The position numbers and the translations under genes are program-made. This document shows positions 16,982 to 32,452 of a stretch of 64,000 nt of DNA, piece after piece; within the stretch, counting starts at the first letter, position 1; every line of letters begins with the position of its first letter. Source of the stretch: Polynucleobacter parvulilacunae (GTDB lineage Bacteria > Pseudomonadota > Gammaproteobacteria > Burkholderiales > Burkholderiaceae); NCBI RefSeq assembly GCF_018881715.1, contig NZ_JACVPW010000002.1, positions 186,001 through 250,000 of the forward strand. The letters run 5' to 3'. The notes under the pieces were generated by a model, which saw only the letters and a list, made by a program, of their open reading frames with translations, had not been told where the DNA came from and did not search any database.

Positions 16982-18280
16982 CTAGTTTTGAGGGCAGGCA
17001 TTAGCCAATGGTTTGCCAGCAACACGATCCTTGACCCATTGGAGATACATGGGCGCTGAGACACCAGGAGTCGTAAAGTGGGTTTGCTCACCTGGCAACT
17101 GATTCCTTCCAATATTTGCACCCATCGTGCACATTTGCTTTTGATACAGCTCATGCATTACAGGAGGAACAGCAGTATCTTTTGTGCCCCAATAAATTAC
17201 CACTGGTGCCACCGGTTTTACAGGCTTCACGCTGCCATCAATAAATGCCTTAATCCATGCCAAGGAATTAGTGGCTGTTGGCTTCAAGAGGGACTTATAA
17301 CTATCTCCATAGGCATAGTTAAAGGTGTCAGACATAACATGTACGCATTTATTGCTCGCTAGTTTCTCAACAACTTTTGCGCCTTCATCTGTTAGCACAT
17401 CGGTCAACTTTAGGTTTGGGTATGCAGCCTGCGTACCCCAAAGACCCATCACATAGTGAGCAAACAGGAAGACATTTGGGACATTGGCCTGAGTAAATCC
17501 GTTCATAAGCTTGGTCGCCCCAGCCTCATCGGTGGGCGGATTTGACAACATTACTGCAACATCGTCGGGCGCCAATGCAACAAATCCAAGGTATTGCAGA
17601 TCATCAGCAGCAGTCCCTTTTTGAGCTTGATAGTCCGGTAAGCTTGCAGCTGCAATAGTAGCCCCACCGCCCTGCGACCAACCGTAAATAATGGTCTTTT
17701 TGCCGGCGCCCACTTCTTTCATCGAGCTGGCAGCTCTCGCAGAGTTAATTGCGTCTCTGCCGTTTGTTTGAGCTACTGCGTATTGATGCTTACCACCGCC
17801 ACCTTGACCTTGATAGTCAGTCGCAACGATGACATAACCCTCTTTAATAAACTCTTCCACATTTGGAATGCCGTAATCTGTCCAAGAATTTCCACCCATT
17901 AAAAAATATTCATTTAATGGAGCGGTAGGATCAATAATCTGCGAAGGGCCGCAATTTTGAGCAGAACCAGTTGTGCCATGCGCCCAAGCCAAAATTGGCC
18001 TACCTTCTTTAGGAGGTGTTCCAACAGGAGAAATGATTACCCCTGTAGCAATCGTCTTGCGCTCACCAACATCTGATGAGATGTAAGCAATCTTCCAAGC
18101 TTGAGCACCCTTTATTGATGTCTTAATCTGCTCTTTTTTAATGATTTGACCCAATTTGCCATTGGGATTCATTTTCATAGCGGATTCATAAAATGGGGCT
18201 AACGGTGGTTCAGCATGTACAGCAGAAGAAAGCACCCCAAGCAAAGTACCGAACACCAAACCAACTAAAGAATTTTTCAT
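16982..18280 (-). CDS. Secreted alpha/beta hydrolase, secretory-lipase family (copy 1)
   Basis: A 432-residue exported hydrolase. The signal peptide ends near AVHA-EPP. The nucleophile elbow is GWSQGGG (Ser202), the acid is probably Asp in YWGTKDTAVPP and the base His in EQTHFTTPG. AHGTTG near residue 100 forms the oxyanion region. Cysteines near 110, 313, 382 and at the C-terminus suggest disulfides. It resembles the secretory lipase (LIP) family, and an ester or lipid substrate is likely. A paralogue lies at 19024-20319 on the same strand, separated by a small exported protein gene. Confidence 0.85.
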   Translation of the reverse strand: MKNSLVGLVFGTLLGVLSSAVHAEPPLAPFYESAMKMNPNGKLGQIIKKEQIKTSIKGAQAWKIAYISSDVGERKTIATGVIISPVGTPPKEGRPILAWAHGTTGSAQNCGPSQIIDPTAPLNEYFLMGGNSWTDYGIPNVEEFIKEGYVIVATDYQGQGGGGKHQYAVAQTNGRDAINSARAASSMKEVGAGKKTIIYGWSQGGGATIAAASLPDYQAQKGTAADDLQYLGFVALAPDDVAVMLSNPPTDEAGATKLMNGFTQANVPNVFLFAHYVMGLWGTQAAYPNLKLTDVLTDEGAKVVEKLASNKCVHVMSDTFNYAYGDSYKSLLKPTATNSLAWIKAFIDGSVKPVKPVAPVVIYWGTKDTAVPPVMHELYQKQMCTMGANIGRNQLPGEQTHFTTPGVSAPMYLQWVKDRVAGKPLANACPQN

Positions 18281-18382
18281 AAGGCTCTACAAATATAGGT
18301 TTTATCAAAATTAGAATTAATGATCATCACTATACCGAATTAGTACTGGAGTGCCCAACTCTAGTACTAGCCATAAAAGAAA

Positions 18383-18400
18383 AACCACCCGAAGGTGGTT
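18383..18400. terminator. Terminator downstream of the 151-residue exported protein gene
   Basis: AACCACC-CGAA-GGTGGTT. The minus-strand read continues TTTCTTTT, so it serves the gene ending at 18452. Confidence 0.7.
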
Positions 18401-18451
18401 TTGTCCATCTTAAGACCACCAATAAGATTGGAGGAGTTTAATGCTCTTCAC

Positions 18452-18907
18452 TTATTTCAATAGCTTGATTACTGCACCTGTTGATGGCATCCATAGTGGG
18501 CCATTCAAAGTACCAGTCATTACAGCGGTAACACCCTTACTATTTTTATAGGTTGCAACATCACTTTGTTCGCCTGGGTTAATGCCGCCACCGATGATAA
18601 AGAAAGGGCTCTCAAATTGCGTAATGTCCTTCATGCCATATAAGACGCCATTTGCCTTCAAAGTTGTAGAACCAAAACTATTGCCCATGGTCAAAGCTTG
18701 CACGGTAAATGGGTATTGCTTCCCCTGGAAAGTCACCACCCCTTTGGAAGTTGGGAGATCAGTTTCGCCGGAATACATTGTGAGGGCTTTAATCTCCAGG
18801 GTAAAAGTACCGGATTGAGTTAAGACTGGATCTACAGCATATGCACTACCCGCAAAATTACTGAGGGCGAAAATAAAGATTGCTGTTAATTTAAGAAATT
18901 TTTTCAT
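18452..18907 (-). CDS. Small exported protein of unknown function
   Basis: A 151-residue protein with a signal peptide (MKKFLKLTAIFIFALSNFAG, cleavage probably after SAYA). The mature part is beta-rich and Gly/Thr-rich, has no cysteine and contains IIGGGINPGEQSDV. I do not recognise the family. It stands between two paralogous secreted hydrolases with its own terminator, so it may be expressed independently. Confidence 0.75.
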   Translation of the reverse strand: MKKFLKLTAIFIFALSNFAGSAYAVDPVLTQSGTFTLEIKALTMYSGETDLPTSKGVVTFQGKQYPFTVQALTMGNSFGSTTLKANGVLYGMKDITQFESPFFIIGGGINPGEQSDVATYKNSKGVTAVMTGTLNGPLWMPSTGAVIKLLK

Positions 18908-18985
18908 GATTTATATGGATCGATTGATTTTAAAAACTATATCAGATGATAGTAATTTTCTAATGTCACAGGCATATTCCTCTAA

Positions 18986-19007
18986 GCCAACCAACGTTGG
19001 CTTTTTT
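18986..19007 (+). terminator. Plus-oriented hairpin with T-tract between minus-strand genes
   Basis: GCCAAC-CAAC-GTTGGC followed by TTTTTT on the plus strand. The minus strand lacks a U-tract after the stem. Both flanking genes are on the minus strand, so the orientation is unexpected. Confidence 0.5.
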
Positions 19008-19023
19008 ATGCCAAAACTCGGAT

Positions 19024-20319
19024 CTAGTTTTGAGGGCATGCATTTACCAACGGCTTTCCAGCAATACGATCCTTCACCCATGCCAAATAGAATGGCTTAG
19101 ATGTTCCCGGGGTCGTGAAATGAGATTGCTCTCCTGGCAACTGCATTCTTCCAACATTGCCACCCAATTTGCATGCTTGCTCTTGATAGAGCTTATGCAT
19201 CATTGGTGGAACTGCCGTGTCCTTGGAGCCAAAGTAAATCTGAATTGGGGCAATTGGTTTTGCAACAGGCACCCCACCCTTTAGCATCGCCTCAGCCCAA
19301 GCAAGAGTGTTAACTGGTTTTTGCTTTAATAAATTTGCGTAGCTAACTCCATAGTTAAAGTTAAATGTATCGCTAGCTGCATGCATACATTTATTGCTGT
19401 AAATATCATTAACGACTTTTACACCTTCATCAGTAAAAATGTCTGATAACTTCAGATTAGGGAATGCAGCCTGAGTCCCCCAATAAAACATCGTTGCATG
19501 GGTGAAGTTAAAGACGTTATCCAAAAACATTTTTTGGGAGTCTTGGAAGTATTTATCAGCAGTTGCTTGATCACGTTTACCTGCTGGTGCAAGAATAGAA
19601 ATATCTTGAGGTGCTAAGGCAACAAAACCAACGATATCAAGATTGTCAGAAGCTGTGCCAGTTTGCTTAACGTATTCAGGCATTCCAGCCAAAGCAATCG
19701 CAGCGCCACCGCCTTGAGACCAGCCATATACCAATGTCTTTTTATTGGCGCTTGCTTCTTTCATAGAACCAACGGCACGAGCTGCATTGATGGTATCCAT
19801 CGCATTAGTAGCTGCAACACTGTATTGATGTCTGCCGCCACTACCCAAGCCTTGGTAATCGGTCGCCACTACAGCATAACCTTCTTTAATAAATTCTTCT
19901 ATAGCGGGGATGCCATAGTCAGTCCAGGAATTTCCACCAACCAAGAAATACTCATTCAGGGGAACTACTGGATCAATCACTTGTGATGGGCCACAGTTTT
20001 GTGCGGCACCTGTTGTGCCATGTGCCCACGTCATGATGGGGCGACCTCCCGCTGGAGCCTGCCCTACTGGCACAACAACCAATCCGGTTGAAATCGTTTT
20101 ACGACCTGAAATGTCAGAAGAGATATATGCAATTTTCCAAGCCTGCGCACCCTTAACGGAAGTCTCGATCTTTTCCTGCTTGATGACTTGACCCAATTTA
20201 CCCTCTGGGGACATTTTCATGACTGAGGCATAAAATGCTTGCATTGGTGGATCAGCAAAAACCGTGGCTGAGAAAGCAGAGATACCAACCAAAAATAGGT
20301 TGCGCAATAATCCCCTCAT
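19024..20319 (-). CDS. Secreted alpha/beta hydrolase, secretory-lipase family (copy 2)
   Basis: From ATG 20319 the protein has 431 residues. This start has GGGGAG 5 nt before it and begins a proper signal peptide (MRGLLRNLFLVGISAFSATV, then FA-DPP); the frame runs open a further 20 codons upstream. It is colinear with the copy at 16982: GWSQGGGAA, YFGSKDTAVPP, EQSHFTTPG and the C-terminal NACPQN are shared. The two are old tandem duplicates because synonymous positions differ widely. The substrate is unknown. Confidence 0.85.
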   Translation of the reverse strand: MRGLLRNLFLVGISAFSATVFADPPMQAFYASVMKMSPEGKLGQVIKQEKIETSVKGAQAWKIAYISSDISGRKTISTGLVVVPVGQAPAGGRPIMTWAHGTTGAAQNCGPSQVIDPVVPLNEYFLVGGNSWTDYGIPAIEEFIKEGYAVVATDYQGLGSGGRHQYSVAATNAMDTINAARAVGSMKEASANKKTLVYGWSQGGGAAIALAGMPEYVKQTGTASDNLDIVGFVALAPQDISILAPAGKRDQATADKYFQDSQKMFLDNVFNFTHATMFYWGTQAAFPNLKLSDIFTDEGVKVVNDIYSNKCMHAASDTFNFNYGVSYANLLKQKPVNTLAWAEAMLKGGVPVAKPIAPIQIYFGSKDTAVPPMMHKLYQEQACKLGGNVGRMQLPGEQSHFTTPGTSKPFYLAWVKDRIAGKPLVNACPQN

Positions 20320-20394
20320 AACAACTCCCCTTTTATATATAAAACCACCGAAAATCTCAGAAAATAATACACCGGCCAATAAGCCAAAATAAAA

Positions 20395-20412
20395 GCCAAC
20401 CCGAAGGATGGC
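20395..20412 (-). terminator. Terminator of tRNA-Ser
   Basis: Minus-strand GCCATCC-TTCG-GGTTGGC is followed by TTTTATTTT and lies 18 bases after the tRNA 3' end. Confidence 0.7.
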
Positions 20413-20430
20413 TTAAACAAATGAATAACT

Positions 20431-20520
<90 letters not shown>

Positions 20521-20571
20521 GTTACTTACAGGATAAAACTTAAACGGGAATCCCGCTTTAACTCCTACTAT

Positions 20572-20979
20572 CTATTGCTCGCACACGCCTGTCATTAGGA
20601 GTGCACCAGAGAAGAATCCAAAAGGATACTTACCGTCTTTTGCAAACCCTTCGATGCTGAGATAGTCCACAAAGGCGCCATCCTTGCCTGCAGCCTTTTG
20701 TGTCCAAATGACTTTATAAGAATTGCTCTTGCTTCCAGATGCAATTACCTTGGGCTTTCCTAAAGAATCCATTACATCGCCAACAACCTCGCCCGTTTTC
20801 TTGACCACTGCAAATTCTTGACCAACTCTGGGGCTATCTTTAACGATGTCTAACTCACCATTGCTTTTGATATAGGCATCACTCAAAACCTCACAGCGAT
20901 AGGTTGTTTCTGTAGCAAAAACACCTGAAGAAAAAAATGCTGTGCATATGAGGAGCGTAATTAATGATCGCTTATTCAT
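20572..20979 (-). CDS. Small exported protein of unknown function
   Basis: A 135-residue protein with a signal peptide (MNKRSLITLLICTAFFSSGV, then FA-TETTY). Two cysteines in the mature part, near the N-terminus (YRCEV) and near the C-terminus (GVCEQ), may form a disulfide. I do not recognise the family. It sits between serS (29 bases upstream) and tRNA-Ser and may be co-transcribed with serS. Confidence 0.75.
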   Translation of the reverse strand: MNKRSLITLLICTAFFSSGVFATETTYRCEVLSDAYIKSNGELDIVKDSPRVGQEFAVVKKTGEVVGDVMDSLGKPKVIASGSKSNSYKVIWTQKAAGKDGAFVDYLSIEGFAKDGKYPFGFFSGALLMTGVCEQ

Positions 20980-21008
20980 TTGAGTGAGCTCTTTAAATCT
21001 GGTCAGAG

Positions 21009-23056
<2,048 letters not shown>

Positions 23057-23062
23057 GGATTC

Positions 23063-26371
<3,309 letters not shown>

Positions 26372-26393
26372 GTTAGTAACTAAGCAATAAAAA

Positions 26394-26422
26394 AACGCCT
26401 AGCAATGCTAGGCGTTTTTTTA
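26394..26422. terminator. Bidirectional terminator between trxB and hppA
   Basis: AACGCCTAGC-AAT-GCTAGGCGTT (10-bp stem) is flanked by A and T tracts, so it can stop both converging genes. Confidence 0.9.
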
Positions 26423-26454
26423 TGTTGCGTTTTTGTATGTTGCGGTTTTATTGC

Positions 26455-28515
26455 TTAACGTGAGACTACTGGCAAGAGTGGCACGATGAGTAATGCCACG
26501 ATGTTGATGATCTTGATCAGCGGGTTAACAGCAGGACCCGCAGTATCTTTGTAAGGGTCACCTACGGTATCGCCAGTCACTGCAGCTTTGTGAGCTTCAG
26601 AACCTTTACCGCCGAAGTTACCTTCTTCGATGTATTTCTTGGCGTTATCCCAAGCACCACCACCGGTACACATGGAGATCGCTACGAACAAGCCGGTCAC
26701 GATTGTGCCCATGAGCAGCCCACCCAATGCAGCAGGCCCTAACAAGAGACCTACAACGATTGGCGCAACCACTGGCAAGAGTGAAGGAATGATCATTTCT
26801 TTAATAGCTGCTGAAGTGAGCATGTCCACTGCTTTGCCGTACTCAGGCTTAGCAGTGCCTTCCATGATCCCAGGGATATCGCGGAACTGACGACGAACTT
26901 CCTCGACCACTGCACCAGCGCAACGGCCAACCGCTTCCATCGCCATCGCACCGAACAAGTAAGGAATCATGCCGCCGATAAACAAGCCAATGATCACCAT
27001 GTGATTAGACAAGTCAAAAGATACTTGCTGACCAATGCTCTCTAAAGCGTGGGTGTAGTCAGCAAAGAGTACGAGTGATGCCAAACCCGCTGAACCAATC
27101 GCATAACCTTTAGTAACTGCTTTAGTAGTGTTGCCAACCGCATCCAATGGATCGGTAATGTCGCGTACCGATTGTGGCAAGCCTGCCATCTCTGCAATAC
27201 CACCAGCGTTATCGGTAATTGGACCGTACGCATCGAGCGCAACCACAATACCGGCCATCGACAACATCGCAGTTGCTGCAATGGCAATTCCGTACAGACC
27301 AGCTAACCAATACGCTGCAAAAATCGCTGCGCATACAAACAGCACTGGATAAGCAGTCGACTTCATCGAGATACCTAGACCAGCAATGATGTTGGTGCCA
27401 TGACCTTTAGTGGATGCTTCCGCAATATGCTGCACTGGCTTGAACTGGGTACCGGTGTAGTACTCGGTAATCCATACCAATCCAGCTGTTAGCAACAAGC
27501 CGACTACAGTTGAACCAAACAAGCGCCACTGGCTACCTGGGATACCCAAGGCATCGTCCGGCATGATGAAGTTGGTGACGAAGTAGAAGGCAATCAGCGA
27601 CAAACTACCAGCAATGATGAGGCCTTTATATAAAGCAGGCATCACGTTTCTCATGCCAGGAGTTGCTTTTACAAATGAACAACCAATAATCGAAGCGATG
27701 ATAGAAACGCCACCAAGTACTAATGGATAAATAATTGCTGCTACTGGAGCACCAGTCACCATGAGCGAACCCAATACCATGGTTGCAATCAAAGTTACTG
27801 CATACGTTTCAAATAAATCAGCAGCCATACCTGCGCAGTCGCCAACGTTATCGCCAACGTTGTCAGCAATCACTGCAGGATTACGTGGATCATCTTCCGG
27901 AATACCTGCTTCCACTTTGCCAACCAAGTCCGCACCAACGTCAGCACCCTTAGTAAAGATGCCGCCACCTAAACGCGCAAAGATAGAGATTAAAGATGAG
28001 CCAAATGCCAAACCAATTAATGGGTGCAATACGGAAGAGAGGTCTTGGCCTGCACCAATCGATACGAGGAACATAAAGAACAAGCCAACACCTAAAAGAC
28101 CAAGCCCAACAACCAACATGCCGGTTATTGCGCCACCCTTAAATGCTACGTTGAGTGCTTCGTTCATACCCTTGGTTGCAGCTTCTGCAGTACGCACGTT
28201 TGCCTTGACGGAGACATTCATACCAATGAAGCCGCAGGCCCCAGAGAGAACGGCACCAATCACAAAGCCTATCGCAGTCGCAAAATCGAGGAAGAGTGCC
28301 ATCAGAATGGTTAAAACCACCCCAACAATAGCGATCGTTTTATATTGGCGCGACAAATAAGCTGCCGCACCCTGCTGAATCGCCTCAGCAATTTCTTGCA
28401 TCTTGGCGTTGCCCGTACTTTGCTTCAAAATCCAGCCGCGCATCACAAAACCGTAAACCACGGCCAGGACACCGCACGCCAAGGCAAAATACAAGCCTAA
28501 AGTGATATTACTCAT
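26455..28515 (-). CDS. hppA: H+-translocating membrane pyrophosphatase (K+-independent type)
   Basis: Integral membrane pump of 686 residues and about 16 hydrophobic segments that couples PPi hydrolysis to ion export. Family motifs are [40 protein letters not shown] and [20 protein letters not shown]. The key site reads [11 protein letters not shown] Lys after GNTT (instead of Ala) marks the K+-independent, proton-pumping class by established family rules. The soluble pyrophosphatase ppa is divergently next to it. Confidence 0.95.
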   Translation of the reverse strand: MSNITLGLYFALACGVLAVVYGFVMRGWILKQSTGNAKMQEIAEAIQQGAAAYLSRQYKTIAIVGVVLTILMALFLDFATAIGFVIGAVLSGACGFIGMNVSVKANVRTAEAATKGMNEALNVAFKGGAITGMLVVGLGLLGVGLFFMFLVSIGAGQDLSSVLHPLIGLAFGSSLISIFARLGGGIFTKGADVGADLVGKVEAGIPEDDPRNPAVIADNVGDNVGDCAGMAADLFETYAVTLIATMVLGSLMVTGAPVAAIIYPLVLGGVSIIASIIGCSFVKATPGMRNVMPALYKGLIIAGSLSLIAFYFVTNFIMPDDALGIPGSQWRLFGSTVVGLLLTAGLVWITEYYTGTQFKPVQHIAEASTKGHGTNIIAGLGISMKSTAYPVLFVCAAIFAAYWLAGLYGIAIAATAMLSMAGIVVALDAYGPITDNAGGIAEMAGLPQSVRDITDPLDAVGNTTKAVTKGYAIGSAGLASLVLFADYTHALESIGQQVSFDLSNHMVIIGLFIGGMIPYLFGAMAMEAVGRCAGAVVEEVRRQFRDIPGIMEGTAKPEYGKAVDMLTSAAIKEMIIPSLLPVVAPIVVGLLLGPAALGGLLMGTIVTGLFVAISMCTGGGAWDNAKKYIEEGNFGGKGSEAHKAAVTGDTVGDPYKDTAGPAVNPLIKIINIVALLIVPLLPVVSR

Positions 28516-28686
28516 GCTTGAACTCCCTATAGTTGATCTTTTTGTTTTGTATCTCTAGCGCCTAGGTAGACCCGGTTTTGGAAAGCTTTAAACTATGGTC
28601 TTTAAGCCGTTCCAGTATGTAACAGAATCACCCCTGCGCCCCCTCTATAGGATCAGGGTATTTACTAATCATTATTCGGAGTATTT

Positions 28687-29223
28687 ATGAGTCTCGACAA
28701 AGTCAAGCCAGGTAAAAAGATCCCTGAAAGCTTCAACGTCATTATTGAAATCCCAATGAACGCGGATCCAATCAAGTATGAAGTAGATAAAGAGAGTGGC
28801 GCAATTTTCGTTGACCGTTTTATGGGTACTGCAATGCACTATCCATGTAACTATGGTTACATCAATAAAACGATCGCTGGTGATGGTGACCCTGTTGACG
28901 TTCTCGTGATTACCCCATTCCCATTGATTCCAGGCGTGGTTGTATCTTGCCGCGCTATTGGCGTATTGCAAATGGAAGACGAAGGCGGTCAAGACGCTAA
29001 GTTGTTGGCCGTTCCGGAAGACAAAATTTTGCCTATCTACACACACTGGCAGAAACCTGAAGATATCAACCCACTCCGCTTAAACCAAATCCAGCACTTC
29101 TTCGAGCACTACAAAGATCTCGAACCAGGCAAGTGGGTAAAAGTGAGTGGTTGGGGTGGCGTAGCAGATGCTCATAAAGAAATTCTTGAAGGCATCGATC
29201 GCTACAACAAAGAGCACGCTTAA
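28687..29223 (+). CDS. ppa: Inorganic pyrophosphatase, family I
   Basis: Soluble Mg-dependent enzyme of 178 residues that splits PPi to 2 Pi and pulls biosynthesis forward. The active-site signature is [11 protein letters not shown], and other conserved stretches are [16 protein letters not shown] and [12 protein letters not shown] precedes the ATG by 5 nt. It diverges from hppA by 171 bases, which must hold both promoters. Confidence 0.96.
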   Translation: MSLDKVKPGKKIPESFNVIIEIPMNADPIKYEVDKESGAIFVDRFMGTAMHYPCNYGYINKTIAGDGDPVDVLVITPFPLIPGVVVSCRAIGVLQMEDEGGQDAKLLAVPEDKILPIYTHWQKPEDINPLRLNQIQHFFEHYKDLEPGKWVKVSGWGGVADAHKEILEGIDRYNKEHA

Positions 29224-29266
29224 TTAATTACTTATTTATTTAATAGCACAGGCTTTGTGATTCGGA

Positions 29267-30886
29267 GTGAGCGGACAGACAATTGCCCTAGCCCAGATCA
29301 ACCCATTACTGGGTGATTTGGCTGGCAACGCGCAACTCATTCACAAAGCCGCTCTGGATGCCTACTCCCAAGGCGCCAAACTCGTAGTAACCCCCGAGCT
29401 TTCGCTCACCGGCTATCCTCCAGAAGACTTACTGCTCCGCCCTGCTTTTATTGCAGCTGCGCAGCTGCAGCTTGAGCTACTCATGAAAGAACTAGCTCAG
29501 CACCCTGATCTGACTGTCATTGTTGGTCACCCCAAACAAACATCGCAAGGCTTGCAAAACTTCGCATCCGTTTTACAAAGCGGCAAAGTGATTGCAGGCT
29601 ATGCAAAACAAGAATTGCCAAATCACGAAGTATTTGATGAAGTGCGTTACTTCGTCCCCGGCAATCAAGCCTGCGTATTCGAATGCGAAGGCATACGTTA
29701 CGGTTTAATTTTGTGTGAAGACGCCTGGCATGCAGGGCCTGCCAAACAAGCACATGCTGCTGGCGCTCAAGTATTACTCGTTCCCAATGCATCACCCTAT
29801 CATCTGAAAAAAGAAGCGCTGCGTATTGATGTATTGCGCGGGCATATTGCGCAAACAAAAATGCCATTGGTTTATGTCAATGCTGTTGGCGGTCAAGATG
29901 AGCTGGTTTTTGATGGTGGCTCATTTGCTTTAAATAGCAAAGGTGAAGTTGTGATGGCAATGCCCCAGTTTGAAACTGGCTTAGGTCTTGTTGCGGCCTC
30001 TCCTTCTGGTGAGCTGGAAAAGGGTTTAATCACCCCACCCCAATCAGTTGAAGCGCAAGCCTATCAAGCGCTTGTCTTGGGCGTACGTGACTATGTCACT
30101 AAAAATCGCTTCCCTGGCGTGATTATTGGCCTATCCGGCGGGGTGGATTCAGCCTTGGTACTGGCTATTGCTGTGGATGCCCTAGGCGCCGACAAAGTAC
30201 GTACCGTCATGATGGCTTCACGCTACACAGCAGACATCTCCTGGATCGATGCGCGTGAGATGGCAGAGAATTTAGGTGTGCAATATGACGAGATTCCGAT
30301 TAGCGGTCCAGTAGATGCTCTAGAAGCATCTCTAGCAGAACAATTTAAAGGTTTAAAGGTAGACGCTACTGAAGAAAATATTCAGGCACGTGTGCGCGGC
30401 ACTTTATTAATGGCCCTATCTAATAAAACTGGTCGACTGGTTTTGACAACTGGCAATAAAAGTGAAATGGCTGTTGGCTACTGCACTCTCTATGGAGATA
30501 TGGCCGGCGGCTTTGCGGTGATTAAGGATATTGCCAAGACCTTGGTGTATCGCTTGTGCGCTTATCGCAACAGTATTGCGCCGATCATTCCGGAGCGGAT
30601 TTTGACTCGTGCTCCTTCAGCAGAATTACGCCCTGATCAAAAAGATCAAGATAGCCTACCCTCCTACGAAGTATTGGACGGCATTGTTGAGCGCTATATG
30701 GAGCAAAACCAATCCATCGCCCAAATCATTGCCGCAGGCTTTGATGCTGAGAGCGTAGAAAAAGTAACTCGCTTAATTAAGCTCAATGAATACAAGCGCC
30801 GCCAAGCACCCCCAGGGGTTCGCGTAACTACCCGCGCCTTTGGCCGGGATTGGCGCTATCCGATCACTTCGCAATTTAGAGCCTAG
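29267..30886 (+). CDS. nadE: Glutamine-dependent NAD+ synthetase
   Basis: Final step of NAD synthesis, amidating NaAD with ammonia from glutamine. It has 539 residues. The N-terminal nitrilase-like glutaminase (~1-250) has Glu in TPELSLTGYPPED, Lys in YAKQELPNHEVFDE and Cys in LILCEDAWH. The C-terminal synthetase has the PP-loop SGGVDSALVLAI and TTGNKSEMAVGY. The start is a GTG (29267) with CGGA directly adjacent, so initiation may be weak. It is followed 72 bases later by a PII gene. Confidence 0.95.
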   Translation: MSGQTIALAQINPLLGDLAGNAQLIHKAALDAYSQGAKLVVTPELSLTGYPPEDLLLRPAFIAAAQLQLELLMKELAQHPDLTVIVGHPKQTSQGLQNFASVLQSGKVIAGYAKQELPNHEVFDEVRYFVPGNQACVFECEGIRYGLILCEDAWHAGPAKQAHAAGAQVLLVPNASPYHLKKEALRIDVLRGHIAQTKMPLVYVNAVGGQDELVFDGGSFALNSKGEVVMAMPQFETGLGLVAASPSGELEKGLITPPQSVEAQAYQALVLGVRDYVTKNRFPGVIIGLSGGVDSALVLAIAVDALGADKVRTVMMASRYTADISWIDAREMAENLGVQYDEIPISGPVDALEASLAEQFKGLKVDATEENIQARVRGTLLMALSNKTGRLVLTTGNKSEMAVGYCTLYGDMAGGFAVIKDIAKTLVYRLCAYRNSIAPIIPERILTRAPSAELRPDQKDQDSLPSYEVLDGIVERYMEQNQSIAQIIAAGFDAESVEKVTRLIKLNEYKRRQAPPGVRVTTRAFGRDWRYPITSQFRA

Positions 30887-30908
30887 AGCCCCAAAAGCCG
30901 CCGGATTT

Positions 30909-30938
30909 TTGGCAAGTCATTCAAGTTCTAGGTATGAT
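30909..30938 (+). promoter_or_regulatory. Sigma70 promoter of glnK
   Basis: TTGGCA (30909-30914), 18-nt spacer, TATGAT (30933-30938). The PII gene can thus be transcribed separately from nadE. No sigma54 (GG-N10-GC) element is evident. Confidence 0.55.
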
Positions 30939-30958
30939 TACTGCATTAGGGGGAATAA

Positions 30959-31297
<339 letters not shown>

Positions 31298-31321
31298 CAC
31301 TAGGTTTAACGCGTTAAAAAG

Positions 31322-31349
31322 CAGCGGCTTAACAGGCCGCTGTTTTTAT
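31322..31349. terminator. Terminator of glnK, also usable from the minus strand
   Basis: CAGCGGC, 7-nt loop, GCCGCTG (31322-31342), then TTTTTATTT. It lies between the converging glnK and RodZ-like genes; the minus side also reads into T residues. Confidence 0.85.
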
Positions 31350-31354
31350 TTGGA

Positions 31355-32374
31355 TTAACGCAATTGAGAATCTGTTGAAGTTGATGTAGCTGCAGGCTGA
31401 ATGATTTCCGCCGGCTCCAAATTAATGGTCTTGCTACTAGTATTGCCGATACGAACTTTTGCACCCTGGTAATACAAATCTACCTGATTCAATCCACCAG
31501 TTAAGACCTTGAACGGTGGCTTGCCATACACACTAGCTCCAACGCCAGGCTCAAGCATTTTGTTCTGAGTTTTACCGGTTGCATCGACCACACAAACTGC
31601 TTGCGCAGTCTTAGATTGCAAATACACCATGTCACCCGCTTTTTTAGGTGCGTCTGGTTTGTAATTGAGAGCAGAAGCATCCGCAGCTGGGCATTCAGCT
31701 GAAACAGTCGCTGGCGCTGTTGCTGCGACTACCGCTGGAGCTGCCGCCGTAGCTACAGGCTCTGCTGGGACATTCGTCGGTGCGGGCTCTGGTGCCACCT
31801 CTTGAATAATGACTACCTCTTCCCTCGTTGGCTCAGGAAAAAATAAGGGGCGTAGATTCAATACAGAAAATATCACTGCTGCACCAATTGCTGCGAGTAA
31901 GAAGATTTTCTTTTTTGGATCTACAGATGCTTTTGACTTCACGCTGTAATCAATGGCCGTTGGTGAGATTTTGCTAAGGCTAACCTTCTCGGATTTTGGT
32001 TCTGCAACTTTCTCTACCGCAACAGGACTAAGCTCTTTTTCTTTTTCAGGCTTCGTCTTTTTTTCTGCGGCAGGGGTTTTTGTCTCCTCCTGCAATTTCT
32101 CTTCTACTTCAACTGCCTTAGCAGGTTGTACCACGCCAGTGAAATCAAATGCCTCTTCTGGTGTGAGCTTTAATAGGCCGGCCACTTTTTTTGCTGCCGT
32201 GAATTTAACTTGAGCGCCATAGAAGCTGCTAATTTCGCCATTCTCAATCTGCTCTATTTGACGAACAGAAAGGCAAGCCATCCCAGATAGATCCTTCGCA
32301 CTTAAGCCAAGATTTTCTCTAGCCCTGGTAAACGCTTCTTTGCGAATCTCCGGAAGTTTGACTGGCTTGTTCAC
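31355..32374 (-). CDS. RodZ-like membrane-anchored HTH protein
   Basis: A 339-residue bitopic protein. An N-terminal XRE-type helix-turn-helix (~9-75, with LSAKDLSGMACLSVRQIEQIENGE) is followed by a Lys/Glu-rich cytoplasmic linker, one membrane segment (~155-173, KKKIFLLAAIGAAVIFSVL), a Pro/Ala-rich periplasmic linker, and a C-terminal beta domain of the DUF4115 type (~235-325). This layout is that of RodZ, which links MreB to the wall machinery, but the order fits generic RodZ-like proteins too. The periplasmic domain has two Cys. Confidence 0.82.
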   Translation of the reverse strand: MNKPVKLPEIRKEAFTRARENLGLSAKDLSGMACLSVRQIEQIENGEISSFYGAQVKFTAAKKVAGLLKLTPEEAFDFTGVVQPAKAVEVEEKLQEETKTPAAEKKTKPEKEKELSPVAVEKVAEPKSEKVSLSKISPTAIDYSVKSKASVDPKKKIFLLAAIGAAVIFSVLNLRPLFFPEPTREEVVIIQEVAPEPAPTNVPAEPVATAAAPAVVAATAPATVSAECPAADASALNYKPDAPKKAGDMVYLQSKTAQAVCVVDATGKTQNKMLEPGVGASVYGKPPFKVLTGGLNQVDLYYQGAKVRIGNTSSKTINLEPAEIIQPAATSTSTDSQLR

Positions 32375-32452
32375 TAAACTGTAACCATCTTATAAGTATT
32401 TGATACTTTTGATAGTAATACCAAAATGGTACGAGGGTAATTAGCCGCCAAG

